53,615 nucleotides of DNA from Candidatus Poribacteria bacterium. Lineage in GTDB: Bacteria; Poribacteria; WGA-4E; WGA-3G. The stretch covers positions 65,667 to 119,281 of the forward strand of contig PYIY01000193.1 of the NCBI GenBank assembly GCA_003635195.1, read 5' to 3'. This document shows, piece by piece, positions 40,290-48,973 of the stretch (the stretch's first letter is position 1; each line of letters begins with the position of its first letter). The notes beneath the pieces are model-generated. The model was not told the DNA's origin, did not search any database, and was given only the letters and a program-made list of their open reading frames with translations. A program made the position numbers and the translations under genes.

Positions 40290-41084
40290 ATGACAGAAAG
40301 ACCGGTCGTATTTTATAACAAAGGACAACAACTCAACGGGATACTACATTCGCCGGTGAATTGCGATGCGCTGTGCCCAGCGGTTGCTTTCTTTCACGGA
40401 TTTACTGGCACGAAAGTTGAGCCACACCGGATATTCGTTAAGACTGCCCGCGAACTCGCCGCTATTGGGTTTTACGCCCTTCGCTTCGATTTCCGAGGCT
40501 CAGGCGATAGCGAAGGTGATTTCTCAGAGATGACCATCGGTGGCGAGGTTTCGGATGCTATCAAGTCTATCGACGTTCTCACTGCCATGCAAGGTGTAGA
40601 CCCTGAACGCATCGGTATCTTGGGATTAAGCATGGGTGGCTGTGTCGCGGCATTTGTCTCTGGACAAGATAATCGTGTGAAGTCAACAGTGATGTGGGCA
40701 CCGCTCTCGGACGATCCACCAGATCGGAAACAGGAAATCCTGGAGCGGTCCAAAAACACACCAACACCCGAGGAAATTGCACAGTTAAACCCAAACATCG
40801 TCGGGAAGGCGTTCTATGAAGAACTCCCCAACATATCACCTTCAAAGACCATTCAGCAGTTTACGGGTCCGCTCCTCGTGATTCACGGCAGTGGTGATGA
40901 GACGGTCCCGGTCTCCCACGGGAAACGATACTACGAATTGATGCGGGGGCGTGATGCATTGACGGAATTCGAAATTATTGATAAAGGCGACCACACCTTC
41001 AACACCGTCGGCTGGGAGCAAGCAGTCATCGCTAAATCGGTTGCATGGTTTCAACGGACATTGTCTAAGGAGGCACAAGGATGA
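40290..41084 (+). CDS. Alpha/beta hydrolase (serine esterase/peptidase-like)
   Basis: 264 residues. 'VAFFHGFTGTKVEPH' forms the oxyanion region, 'LGLSMGGCVAAF' the nucleophile elbow (Ser), with Asp in 'VIHGSGDETVPVSHG' and His in 'IDKGDHTF'. This is the complete triad of the dienelactone hydrolase/acylglycerol-lipase type. No signal peptide is seen, so it works in the cytoplasm; the substrate is unknown. Its stop overlaps the start of an antidote-like gene (ATGA at 41081), so the two are coupled. Confidence 0.9.
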   Translation: MTERPVVFYNKGQQLNGILHSPVNCDALCPAVAFFHGFTGTKVEPHRIFVKTARELAAIGFYALRFDFRGSGDSEGDFSEMTIGGEVSDAIKSIDVLTAMQGVDPERIGILGLSMGGCVAAFVSGQDNRVKSTVMWAPLSDDPPDRKQEILERSKNTPTPEEIAQLNPNIVGKAFYEELPNISPSKTIQQFTGPLLVIHGSGDETVPVSHGKRYYELMRGRDALTEFEIIDKGDHTFNTVGWEQAVIAKSVAWFQRTLSKEAQG

Positions 41085-41485
41085 AAAATTCGGGAACATG
41101 GCGAGAATATATGGTTCAACGCCTCGCTTCCGATCCAGGACGGATAGAGGGTTATCTTCAAGCAATTATGGAAGAATACCAAACTTTTGGAGATCCGCGA
41201 GTAGTCCTGTTGGCACTCCGAACCGTTGCTGAAGCAGAAGGGGGCATATCAGTACTTGCCAAGAAAATTGACATTGAACCAGAGGTGCTCTCGCAAGAAC
41301 TATCAAACGACAAGGCTTTGACAATTGACATGCTCAAAACCATTCTTAACGCATTTGGATGTAGACTCTCAATCGAATCTCTGGAGCCAGAAGATCTCCA
41401 CTATTCAACTACTCATTCTCCAGATGCAAGACTGATACGGACTGCCTCCAGCGCAACCGCTGCGTCCTCTAAACATGGCGGTTGA
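41081..41485 (+). CDS. Orphan antidote protein (HigA/TIGR02684-like, XRE fold)
   Basis: 134 residues. 'YLQAIMEEYQTFGDPRVVLL' and 'ALRTVAEAEGGISVLAKKI' then 'LSQELSNDKALTIDML' match the addiction-module antidote family whose partner is a small RelE/HigB-like toxin. No toxin gene is adjacent: upstream is the hydrolase, downstream a convergent oxidoreductase. The last 73 bases overlap the antisense 3' end of that oxidoreductase gene, so the C-terminal 24 or so residues ('SATAASSKHGG') are poor in family conservation. It may neutralise a toxin elsewhere or only repress transcription. Confidence 0.65.
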   Translation: MKNSGTWREYMVQRLASDPGRIEGYLQAIMEEYQTFGDPRVVLLALRTVAEAEGGISVLAKKIDIEPEVLSQELSNDKALTIDMLKTILNAFGCRLSIESLEPEDLHYSTTHSPDARLIRTASSATAASSKHGG

Positions 41486-42357
41486 TCCGCAGCATCTCGG
41501 ATTTCAGAGAGCCACAACGCCTGAAGCGTCGGTTGCGGTGAATCCGGGATTAAGAGCGGTGTTACACCAACCGGTGTCCTGCAGTGCCATTCACCACCAG
41601 CATCGCTTATTGTACCTTCAGTGAGGACGTAGCGTTCATGCTCTTCGGCAGTGTTAATAGCAATGCCACCTGCCCATGTCCATTGTCCGATACCGCCACG
41701 TTTGAATTCAACGGTTAGTGTATTAATAAACCGGTCGTACTGTCCATTCTCTCTCAACCCATCGTAGACAGCATTCCTTTTAACGGATGTAGCACCACCG
41801 AAGAAATCGACAATCGGATAGATATGGTAGATGAAGAAATGGGCGGGTGTCCCTGATACCGGTAAATTGAAAAGGATCTCGGGACGAGCACCGCGACCGG
41901 GTGTGAGACGCACAAAAGAGGTAAGGAGTAAGTCGCCGAGTTCGCCTATCTTTTGCTTGAGTGCTTTATGGGTGTTGGAGACAACCTCTGGATGTGAGAC
42001 TCGCAGCACACGACCTCGTTTTTCGGCAAGTTTCAACGCCGCTTCGCCTTCACCAACATCACTGGCAAGTGGATATTCCACAAAGACATGTTTATCCGCT
42101 TGCAACGCCGCAAGGACAATTTCCCCGTGGCTGTCGTTGTGCGTACAAATAACAACGCCGTCTAAATCCTCTCGCTCAACAAGACAGTGCCATTCAGGAA
42201 TAAAGACCGCCGCGTGTTCCGTAGCGAGATGGCTGCCTGTCTGTTCATTTCTGGAGGCAATTGCTACAACTTCAGCGGTCTCCATTGGTGCAAATCGGGC
42301 GAGATGGTGCCGCGCCATTCCTCCCGAACCAATAATTCCAATTTTAATCTTCGTCAT
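41413..42357 (-). CDS. Gfo/Idh/MocA-family oxidoreductase, EYP variant
   Basis: 314 residues. 'IGIIGSGGMARHHLARFA' is the nucleotide-binding motif. Where the family normally has E-K-P with the catalytic Lys, this protein reads 'HVFVEYPLASDVGEGEAAL': E-Y-P. It could be inactive, or use another base. It overlaps the antidote gene at its 3' end on the other strand, and lies next to the sugar isomerase, with which it probably acts in carbohydrate or polyol metabolism. Confidence 0.85.
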   Translation of the reverse strand: MTKIKIGIIGSGGMARHHLARFAPMETAEVVAIASRNEQTGSHLATEHAAVFIPEWHCLVEREDLDGVVICTHNDSHGEIVLAALQADKHVFVEYPLASDVGEGEAALKLAEKRGRVLRVSHPEVVSNTHKALKQKIGELGDLLLTSFVRLTPGRGARPEILFNLPVSGTPAHFFIYHIYPIVDFFGGATSVKRNAVYDGLRENGQYDRFINTLTVEFKRGGIGQWTWAGGIAINTAEEHERYVLTEGTISDAGGEWHCRTPVGVTPLLIPDSPQPTLQALWLSEIRDAADQPPCLEDAAVALEAVRISLASGE

Positions 42358-42499
42358 ATTTTTTATCAGACGAACGCAAGATTCTTGCGTTTGCTTATGG
42401 GATTAAAAGCGTTTGACTGGAACGATGAAAGAAAGGAAGGATAGGTGCCCACACTTCCAACCTTCCACGCTTCCAACTTTTGCCTCTATCCTTCTATTC

Positions 42500-43714
42500 T
42501 TATGCCCATCCTTGACTTTCGCCACCGACGCGCGCAGCACTAATTTTCTCATAATAGCCACTTTTCCGATAGGCTGACAACGGGTGTGGGTCGCGCCCCA
42601 CCTCCAAGCGCACCTGCTCCAAAAGCGGATTTACATCCGTCTCATAAGCGCGTTGGAGAATAGATTCCGCTTCAACCAAATCAGCGGCATCCTGTGCGGC
42701 TGCGAGTGCCTCCCGATCAACAAGCAGTGCTTTCGCATACGCCTTTTGCAGATTGCAGACAGATTGGATACTCGCTTCCACCTTCGGCTTCAAGTTATGG
42801 CTCTGATCAATCATATAGGCGATGTCGGTTTCTGTATCAGGATCGAGTTCGGCAGCGACCAATTCGGTGTAAATCAGGAAAAGCTCTTGCGGATTGATAG
42901 AACCGACTGTGAGATCGTCGTCGGCGTATTTCCGGCAGTTGAAGTGGAATCCGCCGAGTTTGCCTTCATCAATCAGGTAGGCGACGATGAATTCAATATT
43001 CGTCCCTTGCGGGTGGTGCCCTAAATCAATAAGGACTTGCGCTTTCTCACCGAGTTTCGTCGCCATGAGATAAGCAGTACCCCAATCAGGGAGGTCGGTA
43101 TGGTAGAAGGCTGGTTCAAAGAACTTATACTCAATCAGCATCCGGGTGGCATCTGGAAGTGCATCGTAGACTTCGGCTAACGCTTCCTCCATCCACTGTT
43201 TACGCTTTCTGAAGTTCGACTGACCGGGGAAGTTGGTACCGTCTGCGAACCACAAACTGAGCAGATCGGAACCTGTTTTCTCCATAATGTCAACACATTC
43301 CAGCATGTGGTCAATGGCAAGGCGGCGGATATCAGCATCCGGGTTGCAGACGCTTCCGAGTTTATACGCCTGATCTTGAAAGACGTTCGGGTTAATCGCG
43401 CCGATACCGATACCGACATCTGCGGCGTACTGTTTCAATGCTCCCCAATCGTCGGTTTTATCCCACGGAATATGGAGTGCGACGGTAGGGGCGATGCCGG
43501 TGAAGCGGTGGACGGTGGCTGCGTCCTCCAAACGTTCAGCTGCATTCCGGGCTGCGCCGGGTTGTTCAAAGACTCCGAATCGGGTGCCGGAATTACCGTA
43601 GCCCCACGACGGTGTTTCGATATGCTGCGCTTTGAGATGTGCCTTGATTGTTTCTATCTGGATTCCCTGTTTTTCTAACTTTTCGACTAAAATATCATAC
43701 GCTGGATTGCTCAT
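42500..43714 (-). CDS. L-rhamnose isomerase-like sugar isomerase
   Basis: 404 residues from the ATG at 43714, with AAGGA upstream; longer frames lack homology. 'TPSWGYGNSGTRFGVFEQPG', 'LLSLWFADGTNFPGQSNF', 'MLIEYKFFEPAFYHTD', 'VLIDLGHHPQGTNIEFI' and 'GFHFNCRKYADDDLTVG' are characteristic of the RhaI-type L-rhamnose/sugar isomerases, a TIM barrel that uses two metal ions held by Glu, Asp and His. It interconverts aldoses and ketoses, perhaps L-rhamnose and L-rhamnulose. No rhamnulose kinase or aldolase is near, so the substrate is uncertain. Confidence 0.85.
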   Translation of the reverse strand: MSNPAYDILVEKLEKQGIQIETIKAHLKAQHIETPSWGYGNSGTRFGVFEQPGAARNAAERLEDAATVHRFTGIAPTVALHIPWDKTDDWGALKQYAADVGIGIGAINPNVFQDQAYKLGSVCNPDADIRRLAIDHMLECVDIMEKTGSDLLSLWFADGTNFPGQSNFRKRKQWMEEALAEVYDALPDATRMLIEYKFFEPAFYHTDLPDWGTAYLMATKLGEKAQVLIDLGHHPQGTNIEFIVAYLIDEGKLGGFHFNCRKYADDDLTVGSINPQELFLIYTELVAAELDPDTETDIAYMIDQSHNLKPKVEASIQSVCNLQKAYAKALLVDREALAAAQDAADLVEAESILQRAYETDVNPLLEQVRLEVGRDPHPLSAYRKSGYYEKISAARVGGESQGWA

Positions 43715-43794
43715 GATGTTTTCCTTTCTTGAATAACGCCAGTTTGATAATAAATGATCTGCGTTCAATAATAGGTGCTTTCTCTTGCGCCCGC

Positions 43795-43852
43795 TGTAGC
43801 ACAAACTTCCAGTTTGTGTGCTATGTGCGCAAACTCGGAAGTTTACGCTACA
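43795..43852. repeat. Dispersed TGTAGC three-way-junction palindrome, second copy
   Basis: TGTAGC (43795-43800) pairs with GCTACA (43847-43852); inside are ACAAACT/AGTTTGT (43801-43817) and a weaker GCAAACT/AGTTTAC hairpin. Same architecture as 18814-18874. Confidence 0.7.
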
Positions 43853-43888
43853 ATATGCTTTTATCAAACTCACGTTGAATAGTTTTCG

Positions 43889-43999
43889 GTTGTCAGTCTT
43901 CAGTCTGTAGCAATCCACCCTGTGTTGGAATATACCAAGAGAGGGTGGTTTGTTACAAACCGCTCTTTAACTGAGAACCGATAATTGATAACTGACAAC
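43889..43999. repeat. MITE-like element with 9-bp inverted ends
   Basis: GTTGTCAGT (43889-43897) and ACTGACAAC (43991-43999) are inverted repeats 93 bases apart. Within, CCACCCT (43915-43921) pairs with AGGGTGG (43942-43948). No reading frame is visible inside. It lies between the isomerase gene and the HIT gene, both on the minus strand. Confidence 0.45.
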
Positions 44000-44001
44000 T
44001 G

Positions 44002-44496
44002 CTATATTGTCAACTCCTCAAAAATTTGTACAAGTTTTTCTTGTGTCGCGTTCGGGTCCTCAATGATGATGCGCGCCCCACCGATAACGTCCATGAACCC
44101 TAACTCACGCGGGTATCGAGGAACAACGTGCAAATGATAATGTGGGATGCTCGCACCGGAAGCATCGCCCATATTATAACCGACGTTGAAGCCGCGTGGC
44201 TGATAGGCGCACGTCAACGCCTCAAAACAGAGGCATTGGAGTTCGTGAAGCTCCTGAACCTCTTCCTGATTCAACTCCCGCACATCAACGATATGCCGAT
44301 TTGGAAAGATTAAGAGGTGCCCCGGACTGTAAGGATAGAGATTAAGCGATATGGTAAAACGTTCGGTTCGATGTACCTCAAGTCGTTCGACTTTATCATT
44401 TTTTTCGACGATTGCACACAGAATACAGGGGACATCTGGGCGGTTTTTTCCTTTGGCATAAGGCATTTTATTCGGTACGAAGAGGTTGTGTCGCAT
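44002..44496 (-). CDS. HIT-family hydrolase/nucleotidyl enzyme
   Basis: 164 residues from the ATG at 44496; upstream in-frame residues are not conserved. A zinc-type 'CILCAIV' pair precedes the fold. 'YPYSPGHLLIFPNRHIVDVR' and the histidine triad 'HYHLHVVPR' (H-x-H-x-H) define the HIT superfamily, probably the AP4A-phosphorylase/diadenosine-hydrolase side. The enzyme attacks nucleotide phosphates with the middle His. Substrate not readable. The 449-base gap beyond its start holds only a 22-bp tandem repeat (44712) and the WD40 leader. Confidence 0.85.
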   Translation of the reverse strand: MRHNLFVPNKMPYAKGKNRPDVPCILCAIVEKNDKVERLEVHRTERFTISLNLYPYSPGHLLIFPNRHIVDVRELNQEEVQELHELQCLCFEALTCAYQPRGFNVGYNMGDASGASIPHYHLHVVPRYPRELGFMDVIGGARIIIEDPNATQEKLVQIFEELTI

Positions 44497-44711
44497 GGAA
44501 GCGTTCCTATTTCCTATAGCACACCATGTCACATAAAGGCAGGCGACGCTAAAAAAGATTATATGTTTTTGACACATATATGATATACTATTTCAGTAAA
44601 GCATGCAAGCAGATAATTATTAGCAGTCGGTAAAGAGCGTTTAGGAAGTCGTCGGCACACTCCGTTAAACTTAATATTTTTTGAAGAAAGAAAACTGGCG
44701 CGGGTTATAAT

Positions 44712-44755
44712 GAATATGGCAGTGTTAAACAACGAATATGGCAGTGTTAAACAAC
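44712..44755. repeat. Tandem duplication of a 22-bp unit
   Basis: A 22-bp unit (begins GAATATGGCAG, ends TTAAACAAC) occurs twice, head to tail. It lies in the 449-base gap between the HIT gene and the WD40 cluster; otherwise no genes are seen there. Confidence 0.7.
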
Positions 44756-44945
44756 CCACCAGTTTTTACAAGTTGCGACGAAAACCAGAGATGAAAATCT
44801 GATAATTCTGTCCGTACCAAGCATGTTCTGTTTCTTCTTATCTTGTTTTTCCCATCAACAACTTTGCACATAACCTTCTTTCCAAATCATATAAATACAC
44901 CTTGCTCGCGAACAATGGGCTGCGGGCATTCCGTAGGAGATTTTC

Positions 44946-46928
44946 ATGGAAAATAAAAATTCTGCTGCCTCCGCGCTGCCCAATATAGACGGTGAAGATG
45001 TGACGACGTGGGCACTTCCCGAAGGCGCGATGGCTCGATTGGGGCGTGGCAGTGTCCGCGATATGGCATTCTCACCCGATGGACAGTACTTTGCTATTGG
45101 CACATCAATTGGGCTCTGGTTATATGAACTCCCGACACTCTCCCCGATTGCTCTCTGGAATACGGAACGCGGAATGACTGATCATGTCACATTTTCACCC
45201 GATAGCCATCGGATTGTCATGCGCACGTTTGCTGGAAATTTAATAGTATGGAATATTCAAAGCGGTGCTTGTATAGCACAAATGGAGGAATTGGACAATC
45301 AAGAGATTTGTCCACCCGTTTTCTCTCAAGACGGGCAACACCTCATTGCTGCTAATTACCGCATGAAAAACAGGAAGATTTATGTTTGGAACTCACACAC
45401 CGGCAAGCAAGTAAGAGAAACGGAAATACAGCATCCTTACGATGCCTACCCCCTCTGCTTTTCCCCGGATTTAAGCCTGTTGGCAGGTAAAAACAGTGAT
45501 CCAGATAACATTGGTGATGGCGATTCAATTACGGTCTGGCAGGTAAACACTGGAGAACAAATTGCCAACATCACAGGATATTCTGAGCCGGTGCGCAAGT
45601 TTTGCTTTTCGCCATGCGAACAGTTCCTTGCCGTCGGGGGTTGGGACGGCACAATACATGTATGGGATGTGGTAAGTGGACAATTGGAAAGCAGCTATAC
45701 CGATTATGGGGAATCCCAAATGTATCCATATTTTCTCTCAGAGGGTGAACTGATTACTGCAGCAGTTTCTGAACGCAAGATTGAGATTTGGCAGGTAGAA
45801 AAAGGTGAGAAATTGGATGAATTTGAACACCGCGGGAACAGAAGCACGGTTCATTTTTCTGATAGTGGAACACAATTAGCACTCGTAAACTCCGGCGAGA
45901 TCCAAATCTGGACAAAAGGTAGCAATTTCGACGCGCACACGACTTCAACCCTTCATGGACACATCTCCACGGTGGATACGTTAGTCTTTTCTGCAGACGA
46001 AAAGACGCTCGCTTCTGCGTCTTGGCGTGACAACGTTCTTTTATGGGACATCACAAGTAAAAACTCTTACCGTCCACGGGGTGAGAAATTGCCTGCAAGC
46101 TCACATAATGTCTACCGATCTCCGAGTGGAAAAATCATTTCCATCAACGTATATGGAGATAACCCAAACGTGTCGGAAGTGGGCAAGAGTGAACCGCTTA
46201 CAGAACTGGCCGGACCGGAAGGAAGTTTGGGACGCGCCAAAGCGTTCTCCCCTACAGGAAACCGGATCGCAAGCGCGGACAGTAATGGCAATATACACAT
46301 CTGGGAACGCACGTCAACCTTAAATGATATGAGAGAAAGCGAAAATTGGAAAAAACACACTACAGTCATCAACGATGAAGAATTTATTTATGGGTTGGGG
46401 CATAGTCCGACCGGACTGGCGTTTAGCCCAGATGGAAAACGACTTGCGAGTATATCACGGTCACGAGATTGGAAAGCCTGTTTGTGGGATGTTGATTCAG
46501 GCGAACAGATCTCTGAACTTCCTTTAAAACCGCTAAGCGGCGGAACGTATCGTGGATATGACACCGGAATAGCGTTTTCACCGCGCGGCGACATCATCGC
46601 TGGTGGCAAATGGGGTGAGATTGTGTTGTGGGACGCAATAGATGGTAAAACACTTATGACGCTCCCACAACCCGAAGAAAGTCAAAGACCGATTACGTTA
46701 TGCTTCTCACCATGCGGAACGTATTTGGTTTCCGGCGCGTGGTGGCAAAGGGGTTTACAGAAGGTACCTATCCGCTTATGGGAAGTAGCAACTGGCGAGA
46801 ATATCGCCACTTTTTGGGGACATACCACCGATGTGCAGTGTTTCGTATTTTCGCAGGATAACACCATATTAGTGAGTGGTGGACACGATGGCGCAATCTA
46901 TCTCTGGGATATGAAACCTTACCTGTAG
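44946..46928 (+). CDS. WD40 repeat protein, copy 1 of four
   Basis: 660 residues; AGGAG precedes the ATG. After a conserved opening 'TTWALPEGAMARLGRG' comes an array of about twelve WD40 blades, e.g. 'VRDMAFSPDGQYFAIGTSIG', 'RKFCFSPCEQFLAVGGWDG' and 'DVQCFVFSQDNTILVSGGHD', closing with 'LWDMKPYL'. Length and blade number suggest two beta-propellers. No signal peptide, so probably cytoplasmic. WD40 propellers are interaction platforms; no catalytic motif is visible. The first of four tandem paralogues, spaced 18-19 bases apart. Confidence 0.85.
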   Translation: MENKNSAASALPNIDGEDVTTWALPEGAMARLGRGSVRDMAFSPDGQYFAIGTSIGLWLYELPTLSPIALWNTERGMTDHVTFSPDSHRIVMRTFAGNLIVWNIQSGACIAQMEELDNQEICPPVFSQDGQHLIAANYRMKNRKIYVWNSHTGKQVRETEIQHPYDAYPLCFSPDLSLLAGKNSDPDNIGDGDSITVWQVNTGEQIANITGYSEPVRKFCFSPCEQFLAVGGWDGTIHVWDVVSGQLESSYTDYGESQMYPYFLSEGELITAAVSERKIEIWQVEKGEKLDEFEHRGNRSTVHFSDSGTQLALVNSGEIQIWTKGSNFDAHTTSTLHGHISTVDTLVFSADEKTLASASWRDNVLLWDITSKNSYRPRGEKLPASSHNVYRSPSGKIISINVYGDNPNVSEVGKSEPLTELAGPEGSLGRAKAFSPTGNRIASADSNGNIHIWERTSTLNDMRESENWKKHTTVINDEEFIYGLGHSPTGLAFSPDGKRLASISRSRDWKACLWDVDSGEQISELPLKPLSGGTYRGYDTGIAFSPRGDIIAGGKWGEIVLWDAIDGKTLMTLPQPEESQRPITLCFSPCGTYLVSGAWWQRGLQKVPIRLWEVATGENIATFWGHTTDVQCFVFSQDNTILVSGGHDGAIYLWDMKPYL

Positions 46929-46947
46929 AACATAAGGAGACGTTTTG

Positions 46948-48954
46948 ATGGAAAAGAAAAAATTAGCAAGTCCTGTAGTTGGTGCTAACGGAGATGATGT
47001 GACAACTTGGGTTCTTCCCGAAGGCGCAATCGCACGATTGGGGCGGGGTAGTGTCGGTGATATGGCATTTTCGCCCGATGCAGAGTACTTCGCAGTTGGG
47101 TCGTGGATTGGACTCTGGTTATATGAACTCCCGACGCTATCCCCGATCGCGCTATGGGATACCGAACGCGGCATGACTGGTGGTGTCAGTTTTTCACCCG
47201 ATGGCAGCCAGATTGTCACGTCCACCTTTGGCGGGAATGTAAAGATATGGGATATTGAACGGGGTATCTGTACAACCGAGATAGACGATCATCGCAGCAA
47301 GAGCGGTATTTCTTCCAAACCCGTTTTCTCCAAAGACGGGCAATACCTCGCTGCTGCCAACTGCCGCATGAAAAGTGGGAAGATTTACGTCTGGTGTCCG
47401 CACACCGGCACGAAAGTCCGAGAAACGGAAGTCCACTCCCCCTATGATGCCTACCCTCTCTGCTTCTCTCCAGATTTAAGCCTACTGGCAGGTAAGAACA
47501 ATCCCCAAAAAAATACAGGTAGGAATATCCCTGACGGTGATTCAATTACGGTCTGGCACGTGGAAACTGGGGAACAAATTGCCGACATCACTGGACATCC
47601 CGAACCGGTGCGAAAATTCTGTTTTTCCCCATGTGGACAGTTCCTTGCTGCCGGTAATTGGCACGGCGCAATACATGTATGGAATGTGGAAAGCGGACAA
47701 CTGGAGACGACCTATACCGATTATGGAGAATCTCAGATGTATCCATATTTCCTGCCAGAGGGTGAACTGATTACCGCCGCAGTTTCCGAGCGTAAGGTTG
47801 AGATTTGGCATGCAGAAAAAGGTGAAAAACTGGACGAATTTGAACATCGTGGGAACAGTAAATTCGTGAGCTTTTCGGACTGTGGAACACTATTAGCAGT
47901 TGCAAGTGAAAGTGAAATCCAAATCTGGACGAAAGGTGATAATTCCGATGATCACACCCTTGCAACCCTTCACGGACATATCCCTACAACGGACACGTTA
48001 GCCTTTTCATCAGATGAAAAGACGCTTGCCGCTGGGTTTTGGCGTGATAACGTCCTTTTATGGGATGTCGCAAGCAAACGTTCATACCGACCACACGGCG
48101 AAAAACTGCCTGGGACTTCACATAATGTTTACCGTTCCCCGAGCGGGAAAATTATTTCCATCAACAAATATGGAGATAACTTAAAGGTGTGGGAGGTTGG
48201 CAAAAGTGAACCCTTCATTGAGTTGGCTCCAGTGGCAGCAGGTCTAAGTCGCGCCAAAGCGTCCTCACTCACGGGATATCGGATTGCAAGTGCAGATAAA
48301 GAACACAATATCCATGTTTGGGAATATACACCAACAGCAGAAAGCGGAAGTAAAGACAACGCGTGGAAAAAACACGCTACGCTTGTAGGACATACGATGT
48401 ATATCAGAGGACTGGCATTTCGCCCGGATGGAAAACGACTTGTGAGCATAGCTGCAGGTATACCGGACGCAGCAAAAGCACCAAAGCGAGATGCCCGATT
48501 GTGGGATGTTGACACCGGGGAAGAGATTGCTAAGTTAGCAACAAAATTCTCAGATTCAAAACTGTATGGGGGATCCGCTGGTAACATTGCAGGCATCGCA
48601 TTTTCGCCGCGTGGCGACATAATTGCTGGTAGTCAGTTTGATGAGATTATATTGTGGGATGCAACAGACGGAAAAACGCTTATGAGGATTCCACAACCGA
48701 AAGAAAGTCGCCGACCGATTACGTTATGCTTTTCACCGTGTGGCGAGTATTTGGCTTCCGGTGCCTGGTGGCAGTCAGGTTTGCAGAAAGTACCAATCCG
48801 TTTGTGGGAAGTAGCAACAGGTAAGAACATCGCCAGGTTTTGGGGACACACGACTGATGTCCAATGCTTCACATTTTCGCAGGACGGCACTCTTCTCGTA
48901 AGTGGTGGGCACGATGGCGCAATCTATCTCTGGGATCTGACTCCGTATCTATAA
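46948..48954 (+). CDS. WD40 repeat protein, copy 2 of four
   Basis: 668 residues from the ATG at 46948, preceded by AAGGAGA; a TTG three bases upstream is less likely. It opens with 'TTWVLPEGAIARLGRGSV' and runs almost blade for blade with copy 1, including 'LPEGELITAAVSERKVEIW' and 'FWGHTTDVQCFTFSQDGTLL'. Length differences come from small loop insertions near 'NNPQKNTGRNIPD'. It is the closest relative of copy 1, which suggests the most recent duplication in the array. Confidence 0.85.
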   Translation: MEKKKLASPVVGANGDDVTTWVLPEGAIARLGRGSVGDMAFSPDAEYFAVGSWIGLWLYELPTLSPIALWDTERGMTGGVSFSPDGSQIVTSTFGGNVKIWDIERGICTTEIDDHRSKSGISSKPVFSKDGQYLAAANCRMKSGKIYVWCPHTGTKVRETEVHSPYDAYPLCFSPDLSLLAGKNNPQKNTGRNIPDGDSITVWHVETGEQIADITGHPEPVRKFCFSPCGQFLAAGNWHGAIHVWNVESGQLETTYTDYGESQMYPYFLPEGELITAAVSERKVEIWHAEKGEKLDEFEHRGNSKFVSFSDCGTLLAVASESEIQIWTKGDNSDDHTLATLHGHIPTTDTLAFSSDEKTLAAGFWRDNVLLWDVASKRSYRPHGEKLPGTSHNVYRSPSGKIISINKYGDNLKVWEVGKSEPFIELAPVAAGLSRAKASSLTGYRIASADKEHNIHVWEYTPTAESGSKDNAWKKHATLVGHTMYIRGLAFRPDGKRLVSIAAGIPDAAKAPKRDARLWDVDTGEEIAKLATKFSDSKLYGGSAGNIAGIAFSPRGDIIAGSQFDEIILWDATDGKTLMRIPQPKESRRPITLCFSPCGEYLASGAWWQSGLQKVPIRLWEVATGKNIARFWGHTTDVQCFTFSQDGTLLVSGGHDGAIYLWDLTPYL

Positions 48955-48973
48955 AACACAAGGAGATATCTTG

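Noticed and set aside
44569..44589. TTGACA followed by TATACT at 44569-44589
   Set aside because: The spacer is only 9 bases, too short for a sigma-70 promoter.
44559..44759. Minus-strand frame and a 30-codon plus-strand peptide at 44710
   Set aside because: Both overlap the 22-bp tandem repeat, with no homology or ribosome binding site.
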